Below, piece by piece: positions 34,335 through 42,672 of a DNA stretch of 64,000 nucleotides. Numbering within the stretch: the first letter of the stretch is position 1; each line of letters opens with the position of its first letter. The DNA comes from an uncultured Chloracidobacterium sp. GTDB taxonomy: Bacteria > Acidobacteriota > Blastocatellia > Pyrinomonadales > Pyrinomonadaceae. The stretch spans positions 62,001 through 126,000 of the forward strand of contig CAKZGE010000006.1 in the NCBI GenBank assembly GCA_936914845.1, given 5' to 3'. The notes beneath the pieces were generated by a model. The model had not been told where the DNA came from. It made no database searches and worked only from the letters and a program-made list of their open reading frames with translations. A program made the position numbers and the translations under genes.

Positions 34335-34613
34335 TTAGTCGTGAATCAAAATACCGCAATCCGTTGGTGCCGGCGCAGCATCGTGGATAAGAATTCCGGT
34401 CAGATTGTGGATCAATATGCCCACGATATCATGAATAAGAATACCGCTCTTGTCTGTCGTGGCGGAACTTCCGCACGGTGTAGAATTTTTTGACGTCGAT
34501 GATGACGAATCAGCCAGATCATGGATAAGGATACCCGTATTGGCGAAGGCCGTACCGAACGCTAAAACGGTGACGAACATGAGAGCGGCTGCAGCTTTCC
34601 TAAGTGATTTCAT
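34335..34613 (-). CDS. Exported GILIHD-repeat mini-protein
   Basis: 92 residues. The signal peptide is MKSLRKAAAALMFVTVLAFG with AxA cleavage around residue 24. The mature part of about 68 residues is built from five copies of the hexapeptide GILIHD: residues 27-32, 57-62, 65-70 (GILIHN), 73-78 and 87-92, the last being the very C-terminus. A Ser/Thr-rich spacer holds Cys47, and Cys86 directly precedes the last repeat, so a disulfide is possible. I know no family with this design. It has its own -24/-12-like promoter and terminator, so it is expressed alone. It may be a beta-stacking or amyloid-like surface peptide or a peptide precursor; both are speculation. Confidence 0.72.
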   Translation of the reverse strand: MKSLRKAAAALMFVTVLAFGTAFANTGILIHDLADSSSSTSKNSTPCGSSATTDKSGILIHDIVGILIHNLTGILIHDAAPAPTDCGILIHD

Positions 34614-34995
34614 TTTGATAAGGTCTCCAAATTTTATTTTCTAGTCGCCCCTTGTATTACAACCTTTGTGCCACAATGCGCACAGCGACCTTATCGAACC
34701 CCTAAAGTGTTTCATTACAATGATTTACGCGGGAGATTTTCTCTACTTTGCGTCAATGAGGAATGCCGCAACTTCGTGTATATCTAATTACCACAGGGTC
34801 AGGTTTTGAGCTAACCTATTGATAACAGGCAATTTACAGCAAAGTTGCGCGGCTTATTCAATTTGAATATTTAGTATGCACTAAAGCCGCTGATTACTTT
34901 GTATGCATGCCAAGCAAAATTGTCTATCTTTTTCTCCAAAAGGCTGATAGAATGGTCAGACCTTGTGTCCCAAGGTTGGTTGCCTCTAATCATAA
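34614..34995. other. Divergent intergenic region of the GILIHD and GGDEF-EAL genes
   Basis: 382 bases without a gene. The left part holds the -24/-12-like element described separately. The remainder is AT-rich with no convincing sigma-70 promoter, riboswitch consensus or tRNA; I looked for a c-di-GMP (GEMM) aptamer ahead of the GGDEF-EAL gene and saw none. Confidence 0.5.
34658..34674 (-). promoter_or_regulatory. sigma-54-like promoter of the GILIHD gene
   Basis: Minus strand GTGGCAC-AAAGG-TTGTA. GG and GT are 10 bases apart, with the same -12 variant (GT for GC) as the pilA promoter in this window. The predicted start, about 12 bases downstream, leaves a leader of about 35 bases before the ATG at 34613. 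Confidence 0.55.
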
Positions 34996-37254
34996 ATGGT
35001 TTTGATCCCGACAATCGTAAAAGAAAAAATCCCGCAGGAAAGGCCGGAAAATATTAAGATCGCGGTCATTATTTGCGGTGTTCTGTGTATTTTGCTCACG
35101 TTACTGCGCTTGCCGAAGATCGATTTCAGCTGGGGATTCGGGCTGATACTTTTGTTTGGCATATTTCTCGCTCCGCGAATGAGCATCAAGCTTCCGCGTT
35201 CAAGGTTTACACTAAGTTTTTCTGATGCTGTCGTTTTTCTGACCTTCTTGTTCTGGGGAGGAGAACTTGCAATAATAACCGCTTTTGTTGAGACCTTTGC
35301 CAGTTGTTTATACTTGAAACGTCGGGGTTCGTCTTTCGGTCCTTGGATGACGCTTTTCAATTCGTCTCTGGCCGCCTCTATTACTGGTCTTAGCTACGGG
35401 ATATTTCTGATCTCTGGTCTTTCATCACGCCAGATAAACAGTACGCGCGACCTTATTGCCGCTCTTGGACTTTTTTCCCTTTGCCACTTCTTTTTCGCCT
35501 CAGGTTTTGCCGCCATCTATCAAAGAATCCGTAATGGCAGTTCCATTTGGGAGACGTGGAAAAGGCATGGTTTGTCGGTGTCGCTTACGCAATTTACGGG
35601 GGCGGGCCTTGCGGCTATCGTGTACAAGGTTATTAACTATTCCGATCTTCTGATCATGACAATAGGCTTTATAGTTCTTGCTATCGCCTATTTGAATTAT
35701 CGCTTGATGATAAAAGAGGTCAGCAACTCATTTGTCAAGATCGAAGAGGCCGAGCGGGAAAAGGCGGAGCTCGAAAAGGTACGGCGTGAAGAGGCTGAAA
35801 GGCATGCGGACCAACTTTCGGTATCGCTGGACAAAGAGGAACGGGCGAATGCGGCACTACGCAAGAGCGAAAAAGACCTTCAGCATGCCGCCATGCATGA
35901 TGCATTGACCGGATTGCCGAACCGAAAACATTTTGGCGAGGTGCTGAGAAAATTGATCGAACGTTACAAGCGGGATTCGACCACGAATTTTCAGGTGCTT
36001 TTTCTGGACATTAAAAGCTTTAAGAACATTAACGACACATTAGGCCACACGATCGGCGACAAGGTTTTGTCGATCGCCGCTAAAAGATTTGTGCGGATGC
36101 TGAATTCGAACGACACGGTCGCCCGCATCGGCGGTGATGAATTCGCCATCGTGCTCCGTGATCTGACCACACCCGGAAAAGCTCAAAAAGTAGCCCGCCG
36201 CATTCATCAAAGCATTACGCAGCCCTTCTCCCTCGGCGGAAACCGTATTTCGATGGACCTCAATATCGGCATCGCCCCGTGCGATGCGGAATACAGCACG
36301 CCGGAAGAGATACTTCGCGATGCTGATATTGCCATGCATTTCGCCAAGGAGCGCAATAATGGCTTTGCGGTGTTCACACGCGATCTGCGTGAAAAATTCA
36401 TGGAACGGGCGGTCTTTGAAATGGACCTGCGGCACGCCACCGACCGCAATGAATTATCGGTGCATTACCAGCCGATAGTTTCGCTGCGGGACGGCCGTCT
36501 GCTTGGTTTCGAAGCTCTGCTTCGCTGGCACCATCCCGAATTCGGCATGATCCCGCCGAATAAATTTATCCCGATCGCTGAACAATCGGGACTTATTCAA
36601 CCCTTAACGGTTTGGATATTGGAAGAAACGGCACGCCAGCTTTCACGGTGGCAAAAGATCGCACCGGAATACGCCAAGCTGGTCGTTAGCGTCAATATTT
36701 CGGGCAAGCACCTGTCAAACGATGACCTGATCGATGATGTCGAAGTGGTTTTGGATAAAACCGGCATTGCCCCGGATTCGCTAAAGCTGGAAATAACGGA
36801 AAGCTCTGCTATGGAAAACGCCGAGCACACGATCGAATTGCTCAACCGGCTGAAGCGGATCGGTGTCCAGCTCAGCATAGACGATTTCGGAACGGGCTAT
36901 TCTTCGCTCAGCTATCTCCACCGTTTACCGTTCGACACATTGAAGATAGATCGTTCTTTCGTTTACAACGTCGGCGAAAACGGCGAGAATTCTGAGATCC
37001 TGCAGACGATAATTTCCCTGGCGAACAATCTGCGAATGCGGGTCATCGCCGAAGGCATCGAGACGATGAGCCAGCTCTTTGTGCTGCAGAATCTCGGCTG
37101 CGACCTTGGCCAGGGATTTCTGCTCGCTCGTCCCAAACCGAAAGAAGAGACCGAAGATCTCCTTTATCAACGCAAAAATTGGTTGCCCTATAACGATCAA
37201 CCCTTTGACCAATTCGTTCACGAAGGACAAAATTTCAATCTGCCTATCTTTTAA
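34996..37254 (+). CDS. Membrane diguanylate cyclase/phosphodiesterase (GGDEF-EAL)
   Basis: Makes and/or degrades the second messenger cyclic di-GMP. 752 residues. The N-terminus has about seven hydrophobic helices (residues about 15-235, MASE-like sensor) followed by a coiled coil. The GGDEF domain carries an intact RIGGDEFAIV active site and DALTGLPNRKHF. The EAL domain has EALLRW, VNISGKHL, ITESSAMEN, DDFGTGYSS and AEGIET, so the phosphodiesterase residues also look complete. Either or both activities may be used. It is monocistronic. In this window type IV pilus genes are plausible downstream targets of c-di-GMP, but that is inference. Confidence 0.93.
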   Translation: MVLIPTIVKEKIPQERPENIKIAVIICGVLCILLTLLRLPKIDFSWGFGLILLFGIFLAPRMSIKLPRSRFTLSFSDAVVFLTFLFWGGELAIITAFVETFASCLYLKRRGSSFGPWMTLFNSSLAASITGLSYGIFLISGLSSRQINSTRDLIAALGLFSLCHFFFASGFAAIYQRIRNGSSIWETWKRHGLSVSLTQFTGAGLAAIVYKVINYSDLLIMTIGFIVLAIAYLNYRLMIKEVSNSFVKIEEAEREKAELEKVRREEAERHADQLSVSLDKEERANAALRKSEKDLQHAAMHDALTGLPNRKHFGEVLRKLIERYKRDSTTNFQVLFLDIKSFKNINDTLGHTIGDKVLSIAAKRFVRMLNSNDTVARIGGDEFAIVLRDLTTPGKAQKVARRIHQSITQPFSLGGNRISMDLNIGIAPCDAEYSTPEEILRDADIAMHFAKERNNGFAVFTRDLREKFMERAVFEMDLRHATDRNELSVHYQPIVSLRDGRLLGFEALLRWHHPEFGMIPPNKFIPIAEQSGLIQPLTVWILEETARQLSRWQKIAPEYAKLVVSVNISGKHLSNDDLIDDVEVVLDKTGIAPDSLKLEITESSAMENAEHTIELLNRLKRIGVQLSIDDFGTGYSSLSYLHRLPFDTLKIDRSFVYNVGENGENSEILQTIISLANNLRMRVIAEGIETMSQLFVLQNLGCDLGQGFLLARPKPKEETEDLLYQRKNWLPYNDQPFDQFVHEGQNFNLPIF

Positions 37255-37367
37255 GCAGGTTTGCCGCGGCGATCGGCTTAAAACTGCTTTTATCATTCAC
37301 TATTGCTTGTTCGAGGTATATACTTGGATGAATTGTTTCAATTCAATAAGGATATACACGAACGCAT

Positions 37368-39482
37368 ATGAAGAAATTTTTCTTTTCGCTCGCACTTTTT
37401 TCGATGCTTGCATCAGCCGCACCGGCCCAGACCAAATACGATTATCCGTCTGCCCGAAAGGCGGACCAAACGGACGACTACCACGGCGTTAAAGTCGCTG
37501 ATCCATACCGCTGGCTGGAATCTTATACAGACGAGACACAGGCGTGGATCGACGCCGAAAATAGGCTCACAGATTCCTATTTGGCGACCATTCCGCAACG
37601 CGAAGGCATCAAAGAACGCTTGACCGAGCTTTGGAATTATGAGCGCTTTTCGGCTCCTTCGAAGATCGGCAAAAGATACATTTATTCAAAGAACGACGGG
37701 CTCCAGAACCAAAGCGTTTTGTACATCGCGGATTCGATCAGCGATCCGGGCCATGTCTTTTTCGACCCGAACAAGCTTTCGGCCGACGGCACAGCGGCCC
37801 TTGGCGGATCGTCATTTACAGATGACGGCAAGCTTTGGGCTTACGGTGTCGCGGTGGCGGGTTCGGACCGCACCGAATGGAAGATCATGAATGTCGATAC
37901 CGGGGAGCATTTGCCGGACACATTGCGGCCGAACCGCCAAGGCGGCGTTTCGTGGCTGCCGGACAATTCGGGTTTCTATTACAGCCGATTTCCTGATGCC
38001 GACGCGGGCGGCGAATTAAAAGGAAACAATTATTTTCAAAAGCTCTATTTCCACAAAATGGGAACACCGCAATCCGATGATAAGGTGGTTTATGAACGCC
38101 CCGACAATAAAGAATATTTCGTCGGCGGCGGCGTTTCTGAAGACGGCAAATGGCTGGTGATCTCGGTCGGAAAAGGAACCGAACGGATGAATATGGTCTA
38201 TTACAAAGACCTGACCAAACCGGACAGCGAGGTACAACCGCTAATAACCGATCTTAAAAACTCCTACGGATTCGTCGGCAATGTCGGTTCGACATTCTAT
38301 TTCCGCACGGACCGCGACGCTCCACTCGGCAAATTGGCGAGCATTGACGTAAATGCCAAGAAGGCGAAATGGGTCGATCTGGTTCCTGAATCAAAAGAAA
38401 CTTTGAACGGTATCAGCTTCATCAACGACCAGTTCGTGCTGAATTATATGAAGGATGCCTACACACAGATCCGCATTGTGGACCGGAAAGGAAAGTTCAT
38501 CCGCAATGTTGATCTGCCGGGTATCGGTTCTGCGGGCGGTTTTGGCGGACGCCGCGAAGATACGGAAACCTTTTATTCATATTCCAGCTTTAATGCGCCT
38601 TCTACGATCTATCGCTATGACCTAAAGACCGGCAAAAGCACATTGTTCCGCGAATCTAAGGTCAAATTCGACCCGGCCCAGATCGAGGTAAAACAGCAAT
38701 TCTTTACCTCGAAGGACGGCACCCGCGTGCCGATGTTCATCGTGCACAAAAAAGGCATTAAGCTCGACGGAAATAATCCGACGCTGCTATATGGATACGG
38801 CGGTTTCAATATACCGATGACGCCCGGCTTTTCGGTTGCTCGCCTGCCGTGGATCGAAATGGGCGGCGTTTATGTGGTGGCAAACATCCGCGGCGGCAAT
38901 GAATACGGCCGGTCGTGGTGGGAAAATGGGGCGAAGCTGAAAAAGCAGAATGTTTTCGACGATTTCATCGGAGCCGCCGAATGGTTGATCTCAAATAAAT
39001 ATACATCCAACAAAAAGCTTGCCATCCAGGGCGGATCCAATGGCGGCCTTTTGGTCGGAGCCGTACTGAACCAACGCCCGGACCTGTTCGGAGCAGCCTT
39101 GCCGGCTGTTGGCGTAATGGATATGGTCCGGTTCCCGAAATTCACGATCGGGTGGGCGTGGACCTCTGATTACGGTTCGCCGGACACTCCGGAGGAATTC
39201 AAAGCGCTGTACGCATATTCGCCTTTGCATAACATCAAACCGGGAACGAAATATCCGGCGACGCTGATAACAACAGCCGATCATGATGACCGTGTTTATC
39301 CGGCCCACAGCTTTAAATATGCGGCCGCTCTGCAAGCAGCTCAGGCGGGCGATGCTCCGATACTTATCCGTATCGAAACGAAGGCCGGCCACGGAGCCGG
39401 CAAGCCAACCGCCAAACAGATACAGGAACAGGCCGATATTTACGGCTTTCTAATAAAAAGTTTGAACGTTGACGCCAAATAG
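37368..39482 (+). CDS. Exported prolyl oligopeptidase (S9A)
   Basis: Serine peptidase that cleaves short peptides after proline. 704 residues with a signal peptide (MKKFFFSLALFSMLASAAPAQ), so periplasmic or secreted. The N-terminal DYPSARKADQTDDYHGVKVADPYRWLE block is family-typical, followed by the seven-bladed propeller (about 70-410). The catalytic alpha/beta-hydrolase domain carries Ser557 in GGSNGG, Asp641 in DHDDRVYP and His675 in KAGHGAGK. All three catalytic residues are present. It is transcribed alone, ending 3 bases from the convergent HExxH gene. Confidence 0.95.
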   Translation: MKKFFFSLALFSMLASAAPAQTKYDYPSARKADQTDDYHGVKVADPYRWLESYTDETQAWIDAENRLTDSYLATIPQREGIKERLTELWNYERFSAPSKIGKRYIYSKNDGLQNQSVLYIADSISDPGHVFFDPNKLSADGTAALGGSSFTDDGKLWAYGVAVAGSDRTEWKIMNVDTGEHLPDTLRPNRQGGVSWLPDNSGFYYSRFPDADAGGELKGNNYFQKLYFHKMGTPQSDDKVVYERPDNKEYFVGGGVSEDGKWLVISVGKGTERMNMVYYKDLTKPDSEVQPLITDLKNSYGFVGNVGSTFYFRTDRDAPLGKLASIDVNAKKAKWVDLVPESKETLNGISFINDQFVLNYMKDAYTQIRIVDRKGKFIRNVDLPGIGSAGGFGGRREDTETFYSYSSFNAPSTIYRYDLKTGKSTLFRESKVKFDPAQIEVKQQFFTSKDGTRVPMFIVHKKGIKLDGNNPTLLYGYGGFNIPMTPGFSVARLPWIEMGGVYVVANIRGGNEYGRSWWENGAKLKKQNVFDDFIGAAEWLISNKYTSNKKLAIQGGSNGGLLVGAVLNQRPDLFGAALPAVGVMDMVRFPKFTIGWAWTSDYGSPDTPEEFKALYAYSPLHNIKPGTKYPATLITTADHDDRVYPAHSFKYAAALQAAQAGDAPILIRIETKAGHGAGKPTAKQIQEQADIYGFLIKSLNVDAK

Positions 39483-39485
39483 TCC

Positions 39486-40301
39486 TTAAATAGGGATCAA
39501 TTTTCCGGCCGGTGATCCGGGTGTTTGAAGTTTTCCGAGTGCCATCCTTTCCAGGATTAAGTAGTCGCGAAACGGATTATACTCAGGTCTTCCGGCCGGA
39601 AGTTTTGTTATTGCCTTGACCATCGGTTCATTGTCGATGCAAAATTTTAAGGCCTGTATCATCTGCGGTTCTTCGATAAAATATCTGTAAATATCGCCCT
39701 TTGAAGAATATTTGCCGATGACATGCAAATACTGCCCCAGCAGTTTTTGATTGCCTTGTTCCGACCGATATATATTTTCGAACTGCGTTGCGATGAATTC
39801 TTCTACCGAAGGCCACTCTGTGCGCATAAATTCAAAATGATACATTCGATCATGTCCGCGGCGAACGGCATGGGCCAGTTCATGAACTAAGGTTGTGTCC
39901 AAAATACCCGAAAATTGATCCGGATTGATCTTTATCCTGATACCTCCGCCTTCTTTGACGGTCATGATCCGTGATGTCGTCGCCGCCCAGAAAAGGTCGG
40001 GGTCCGGCATTATCCACACCGGCACCGCGGCATTGAGCCCGGCAAACAGCAATCGCCCGACCTCCGTACGAGCAATTCGGTCGAGTTCGCGTTTGATCGT
40101 GTGTTCAAATTGCAGCCGGGCGGTCGAATGGATCGGAGCAGAATCTTCGGTGACCTCGCGAAGCGCTCTGCCGGTCGCTTTCATCCATTCGGACATTTGC
40201 TTGTCGCCCTTGGCATAGAATTCGTTGGCGGTGTAATTCGCTTGTTCCTGCGAATTAAAGGAATAGATGATGTTGATCGGAAAAGGTGTGTATTTGATCA
40301 T
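39486..40301 (-). CDS. HExxH putative metallopeptidase, M91-like paralog B
   Basis: 271 residues without a signal peptide. The zinc motif is LVHELAHAVRRG, preceded by a strand GIRIKINPDQF and followed 20-25 residues later by WPSVEEFIATQFENIYRSE, whose Glu pair may supply the third ligand. The same order of blocks occurs in the upstream neighbour (FFHELVHAHRAVQG, then YTSIEEFLAVVMTNVYIAD; YNPFRDYL against FNPFWSLL), so the two are paralogs. The pattern recalls peptidase family M91 (NleD-like effectors), but the match is by eye only. It lies 24 bases downstream of paralog A. Confidence 0.7.
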   Translation of the reverse strand: MIKYTPFPINIIYSFNSQEQANYTANEFYAKGDKQMSEWMKATGRALREVTEDSAPIHSTARLQFEHTIKRELDRIARTEVGRLLFAGLNAAVPVWIMPDPDLFWAATTSRIMTVKEGGGIRIKINPDQFSGILDTTLVHELAHAVRRGHDRMYHFEFMRTEWPSVEEFIATQFENIYRSEQGNQKLLGQYLHVIGKYSSKGDIYRYFIEEPQMIQALKFCIDNEPMVKAITKLPAGRPEYNPFRDYLILERMALGKLQTPGSPAGKLIPI

Positions 40302-40325
40302 AGTATTGGTTTTATTGAAGTTTGC

Positions 40326-41228
40326 TTAGCGAAGAGCGTCGGATATCGAACTGATCACAAAGGCTATCGATGCATCGACCCTGTCTTTCGCCAATTTTTC
40401 GGCATATCCTCGTCTTTTTGCGAACATTTGTTCGTTAAGGCGTTTCTGGATCTTTTCGTTATTCTTTTCGTACCACCTTGCCTCTTCGGAAACGGATGCT
40501 GAAAAGACCTCCGCCGGCTGGTGCAGCAGCGACCAGAATGGATTGAACCAAGCCCGAACGCTTGCCATCGACGCGAAAAGATCGGGTTCCTCTGCTTGGA
40601 TCTTCTTCATGATGGGAAGAACCTGGGGAGACGAGCGATAGAACGCAACCGAACCGCTTAAAACTGGTTCCAGAACTGCATGGCCGTGATGTCCGCCGCG
40701 AAGAAATCTTCCCGGTTTGTTGGTGATATCAGCAATATAGACATTTGTCATCACCACCGCCAAAAATTCTTCGATGCTGGTATATCGATACATTCCCTTT
40801 TCCAGCTTTTCCGGATCCCTTATTCCCTGAACGGCTCGGTGGGCATGGACCAATTCGTGAAAAAAGACCTCGTCCCCGCGTGAGCCCGGCGGCCTTTCTT
40901 TTGAGTCTCCGAATTTTGATAGATGGCAGGGACCGCCGATCTCGAAAACCTCGGGATCGTATTTAACAACTCCGCCGACATTTGGCCCCATAGTCATCCT
41001 TGCCCCGCCATGTGCGTTGCAATTCTTCATATTTTTCAGCAATGGTTCAATTACGATCCATTTCGGGCCGTTTCCGATCAAACGGAGAAAGCGCAAGCCG
41101 CAATCGACGGTTTCCAGCTTTCGGATCATATCCGCCACCTGCCGGGTCCAAAGCTCAGGACTCGTTCCGACTTCCCACGGATCGTCAGGCTGCGTCAGTA
41201 TTTCGATCTTAAATTGTTCAAATTTCAT
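40326..41228 (-). CDS. HExxH putative metallopeptidase, M91-like paralog A
   Basis: 300 residues, no signal peptide and no membrane segment. GGVVKYDPEVFEIGG precedes the zinc motif FFHELVHAHRAVQG, and YTSIEEFLAVVMTNVYIAD follows, giving an HExxH-plus-Glu arrangement. A NleD/M91-like peptidase is the best guess; such proteins are known as type III effectors and as toxin domains. The C-terminal 60 residues are basic and helical, a possible delivery or binding tail. It is the middle gene of a minus-strand unit: an exported protein ends 18 bases upstream and paralog B starts 24 bases downstream. There is no immunity or chaperone gene that I can recognise. Confidence 0.72.
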   Translation of the reverse strand: MKFEQFKIEILTQPDDPWEVGTSPELWTRQVADMIRKLETVDCGLRFLRLIGNGPKWIVIEPLLKNMKNCNAHGGARMTMGPNVGGVVKYDPEVFEIGGPCHLSKFGDSKERPPGSRGDEVFFHELVHAHRAVQGIRDPEKLEKGMYRYTSIEEFLAVVMTNVYIADITNKPGRFLRGGHHGHAVLEPVLSGSVAFYRSSPQVLPIMKKIQAEEPDLFASMASVRAWFNPFWSLLHQPAEVFSASVSEEARWYEKNNEKIQKRLNEQMFAKRRGYAEKLAKDRVDASIAFVISSISDALR

Positions 41229-41246
41229 ATTGCCCCTGCCGTTCGG

Positions 41247-42470
41247 CTAAAAACCCGTCAGAGCATTGCCGTAAAATTGATCGGCCTTGACCGTCGCCGG
41301 ATTCCATTTCTCCAGGTCGCCCATTACCTTGACCGGCACGGCGATGCGGTGGTTTGTCAAAAATATCTGGCTTGAGAACGGATTTCGTGCAATGTGGCCT
41401 TTTTGATCGATGGTAAATTTCGTTTCGCGGATCTGTGTTCCGCGATGAAAGACCTTAACGGTATATTCACCCGGCTTGTCGCGGGTAAAGGTCGCCTGCG
41501 GATATTTGGTGCGAACTCCGTTGCTGCCATTTTCAACGATAAAATTTGTCCAATAGATGTAGCCGAGCCGGTATTTGCACAATTCCGGCTTCATAAAACA
41601 GCCTTCGCCGAACGTCTTGTCTGAGGCATTTATCACGCCGCCATTGTCGGTGGATGTGATCTCCTGGCCATTGTGATATAGACGGGCTTCTAGGTCTTTG
41701 CCTTCGATGTCGCCTTTGAACCACATAAAGACGATCGGCCGCGGGTCAAAATCATAATAGGTATCGGTATAGCTAAAGCCGACATAGCCGGTCGGCAAGA
41801 CCCAGTCGTTGTCCACATAGAACATCATCATATTTTTGCGGCGCGCATCGCCCGGATCGAGCGGCAGCTTGGCGACCTTGAATTTGCCCTTAAACACGAC
41901 GTTTCCGGTTTTTGTATCAACCACTTTTACGCCGTATGTGCCCGTGGCGGCAACAGCTTTGGTTTCAAAAAGCTTACCGTCATAGGCACTTCCAAGGCGC
42001 ACGGTTGCATCCGCACTGTAAGTTCCGACATCTAGGGGTTCGGTGAACCAGGGCGTGCCGTCAGCATTGAACCACTCGGCGTTGTAACGCAGCCTCATTT
42101 CATTATTGAAAAACACATCAAAACTGATCTGCGGCACCCAACTTGTGTAATAGTCGTCCTTCGGCATTTTCCAATAGCGATTTTCCGATTTGATCTTGAT
42201 CTCAACTGAATCGATCATGAATCGCGGCTCCGACGTAGGATGCGGCTTTTCGAGGATGTCCGCCGCCGCAGGGCCGCTGCTTCGAACGGACGACCTATCA
42301 TTGCCGGGTTCGCCGGCGGGCGTACCGGATATCGGTTGTTCAGGTTTGGGGTCGGCCGGCTTGTTCACTTTGGGAATGCCGGGAATTTTAATTTTGATCT
42401 GAGCAGCAGCCGACACGCCGGCGGTGAAAATTAGGGCAGCAAACAAAAAAAATAGAGTTACGGTTTTCAT
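41247..42470 (-). CDS. Secreted protein of unknown function upstream of the M91-like pair
   Basis: 407 residues with a signal peptide (MKTVTLFFLFAALIFTAGVSAAA). A Pro-rich linker (IKIPGIPKVNKPADPKPEQP) follows, then a beta-rich region of about 300 residues with many aromatics (SENRYWKMPKDDYYTSWVPQISFDVFF, YVDNDWVLPTGYVGFSYTDTYYDFD). GYIYWTNFIVENGSNG and FTRDKPGEYTVKVFHRGTQIRETKF suggest Ig-like or carbohydrate-binding folds, but no family is recognised. It heads the three-gene unit with the two HExxH proteins and could be their secreted partner or an unrelated first cistron. Confidence 0.65.
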   Translation of the reverse strand: MKTVTLFFLFAALIFTAGVSAAAQIKIKIPGIPKVNKPADPKPEQPISGTPAGEPGNDRSSVRSSGPAAADILEKPHPTSEPRFMIDSVEIKIKSENRYWKMPKDDYYTSWVPQISFDVFFNNEMRLRYNAEWFNADGTPWFTEPLDVGTYSADATVRLGSAYDGKLFETKAVAATGTYGVKVVDTKTGNVVFKGKFKVAKLPLDPGDARRKNMMMFYVDNDWVLPTGYVGFSYTDTYYDFDPRPIVFMWFKGDIEGKDLEARLYHNGQEITSTDNGGVINASDKTFGEGCFMKPELCKYRLGYIYWTNFIVENGSNGVRTKYPQATFTRDKPGEYTVKVFHRGTQIRETKFTIDQKGHIARNPFSSQIFLTNHRIAVPVKVMGDLEKWNPATVKADQFYGNALTGF

Positions 42471-42672
42471 TTTTCTCCTTAAAAATAAAGTTCAGTGCGC
42501 AAATTTGTTGGCAAAGACGAGCCGGTTGAGCCGATTTTTTTCCAGATCGGGCGAGTTTCTGATAAGATTTCTAAGCTGCCCAGTCCGTGCTTTTGCAATA
42601 TTCAGTCTGCAACAGCGTCATTCCTATGTCCTTAGCATTTGACTAGAGAGTGATTAGAGATTTCTTAGAAAG

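Noticed and set aside
34614..34995. Possible c-di-GMP riboswitch ahead of the GGDEF-EAL gene
   Set aside because: No GEMM-type conserved core or tetraloop receptor could be found by eye.
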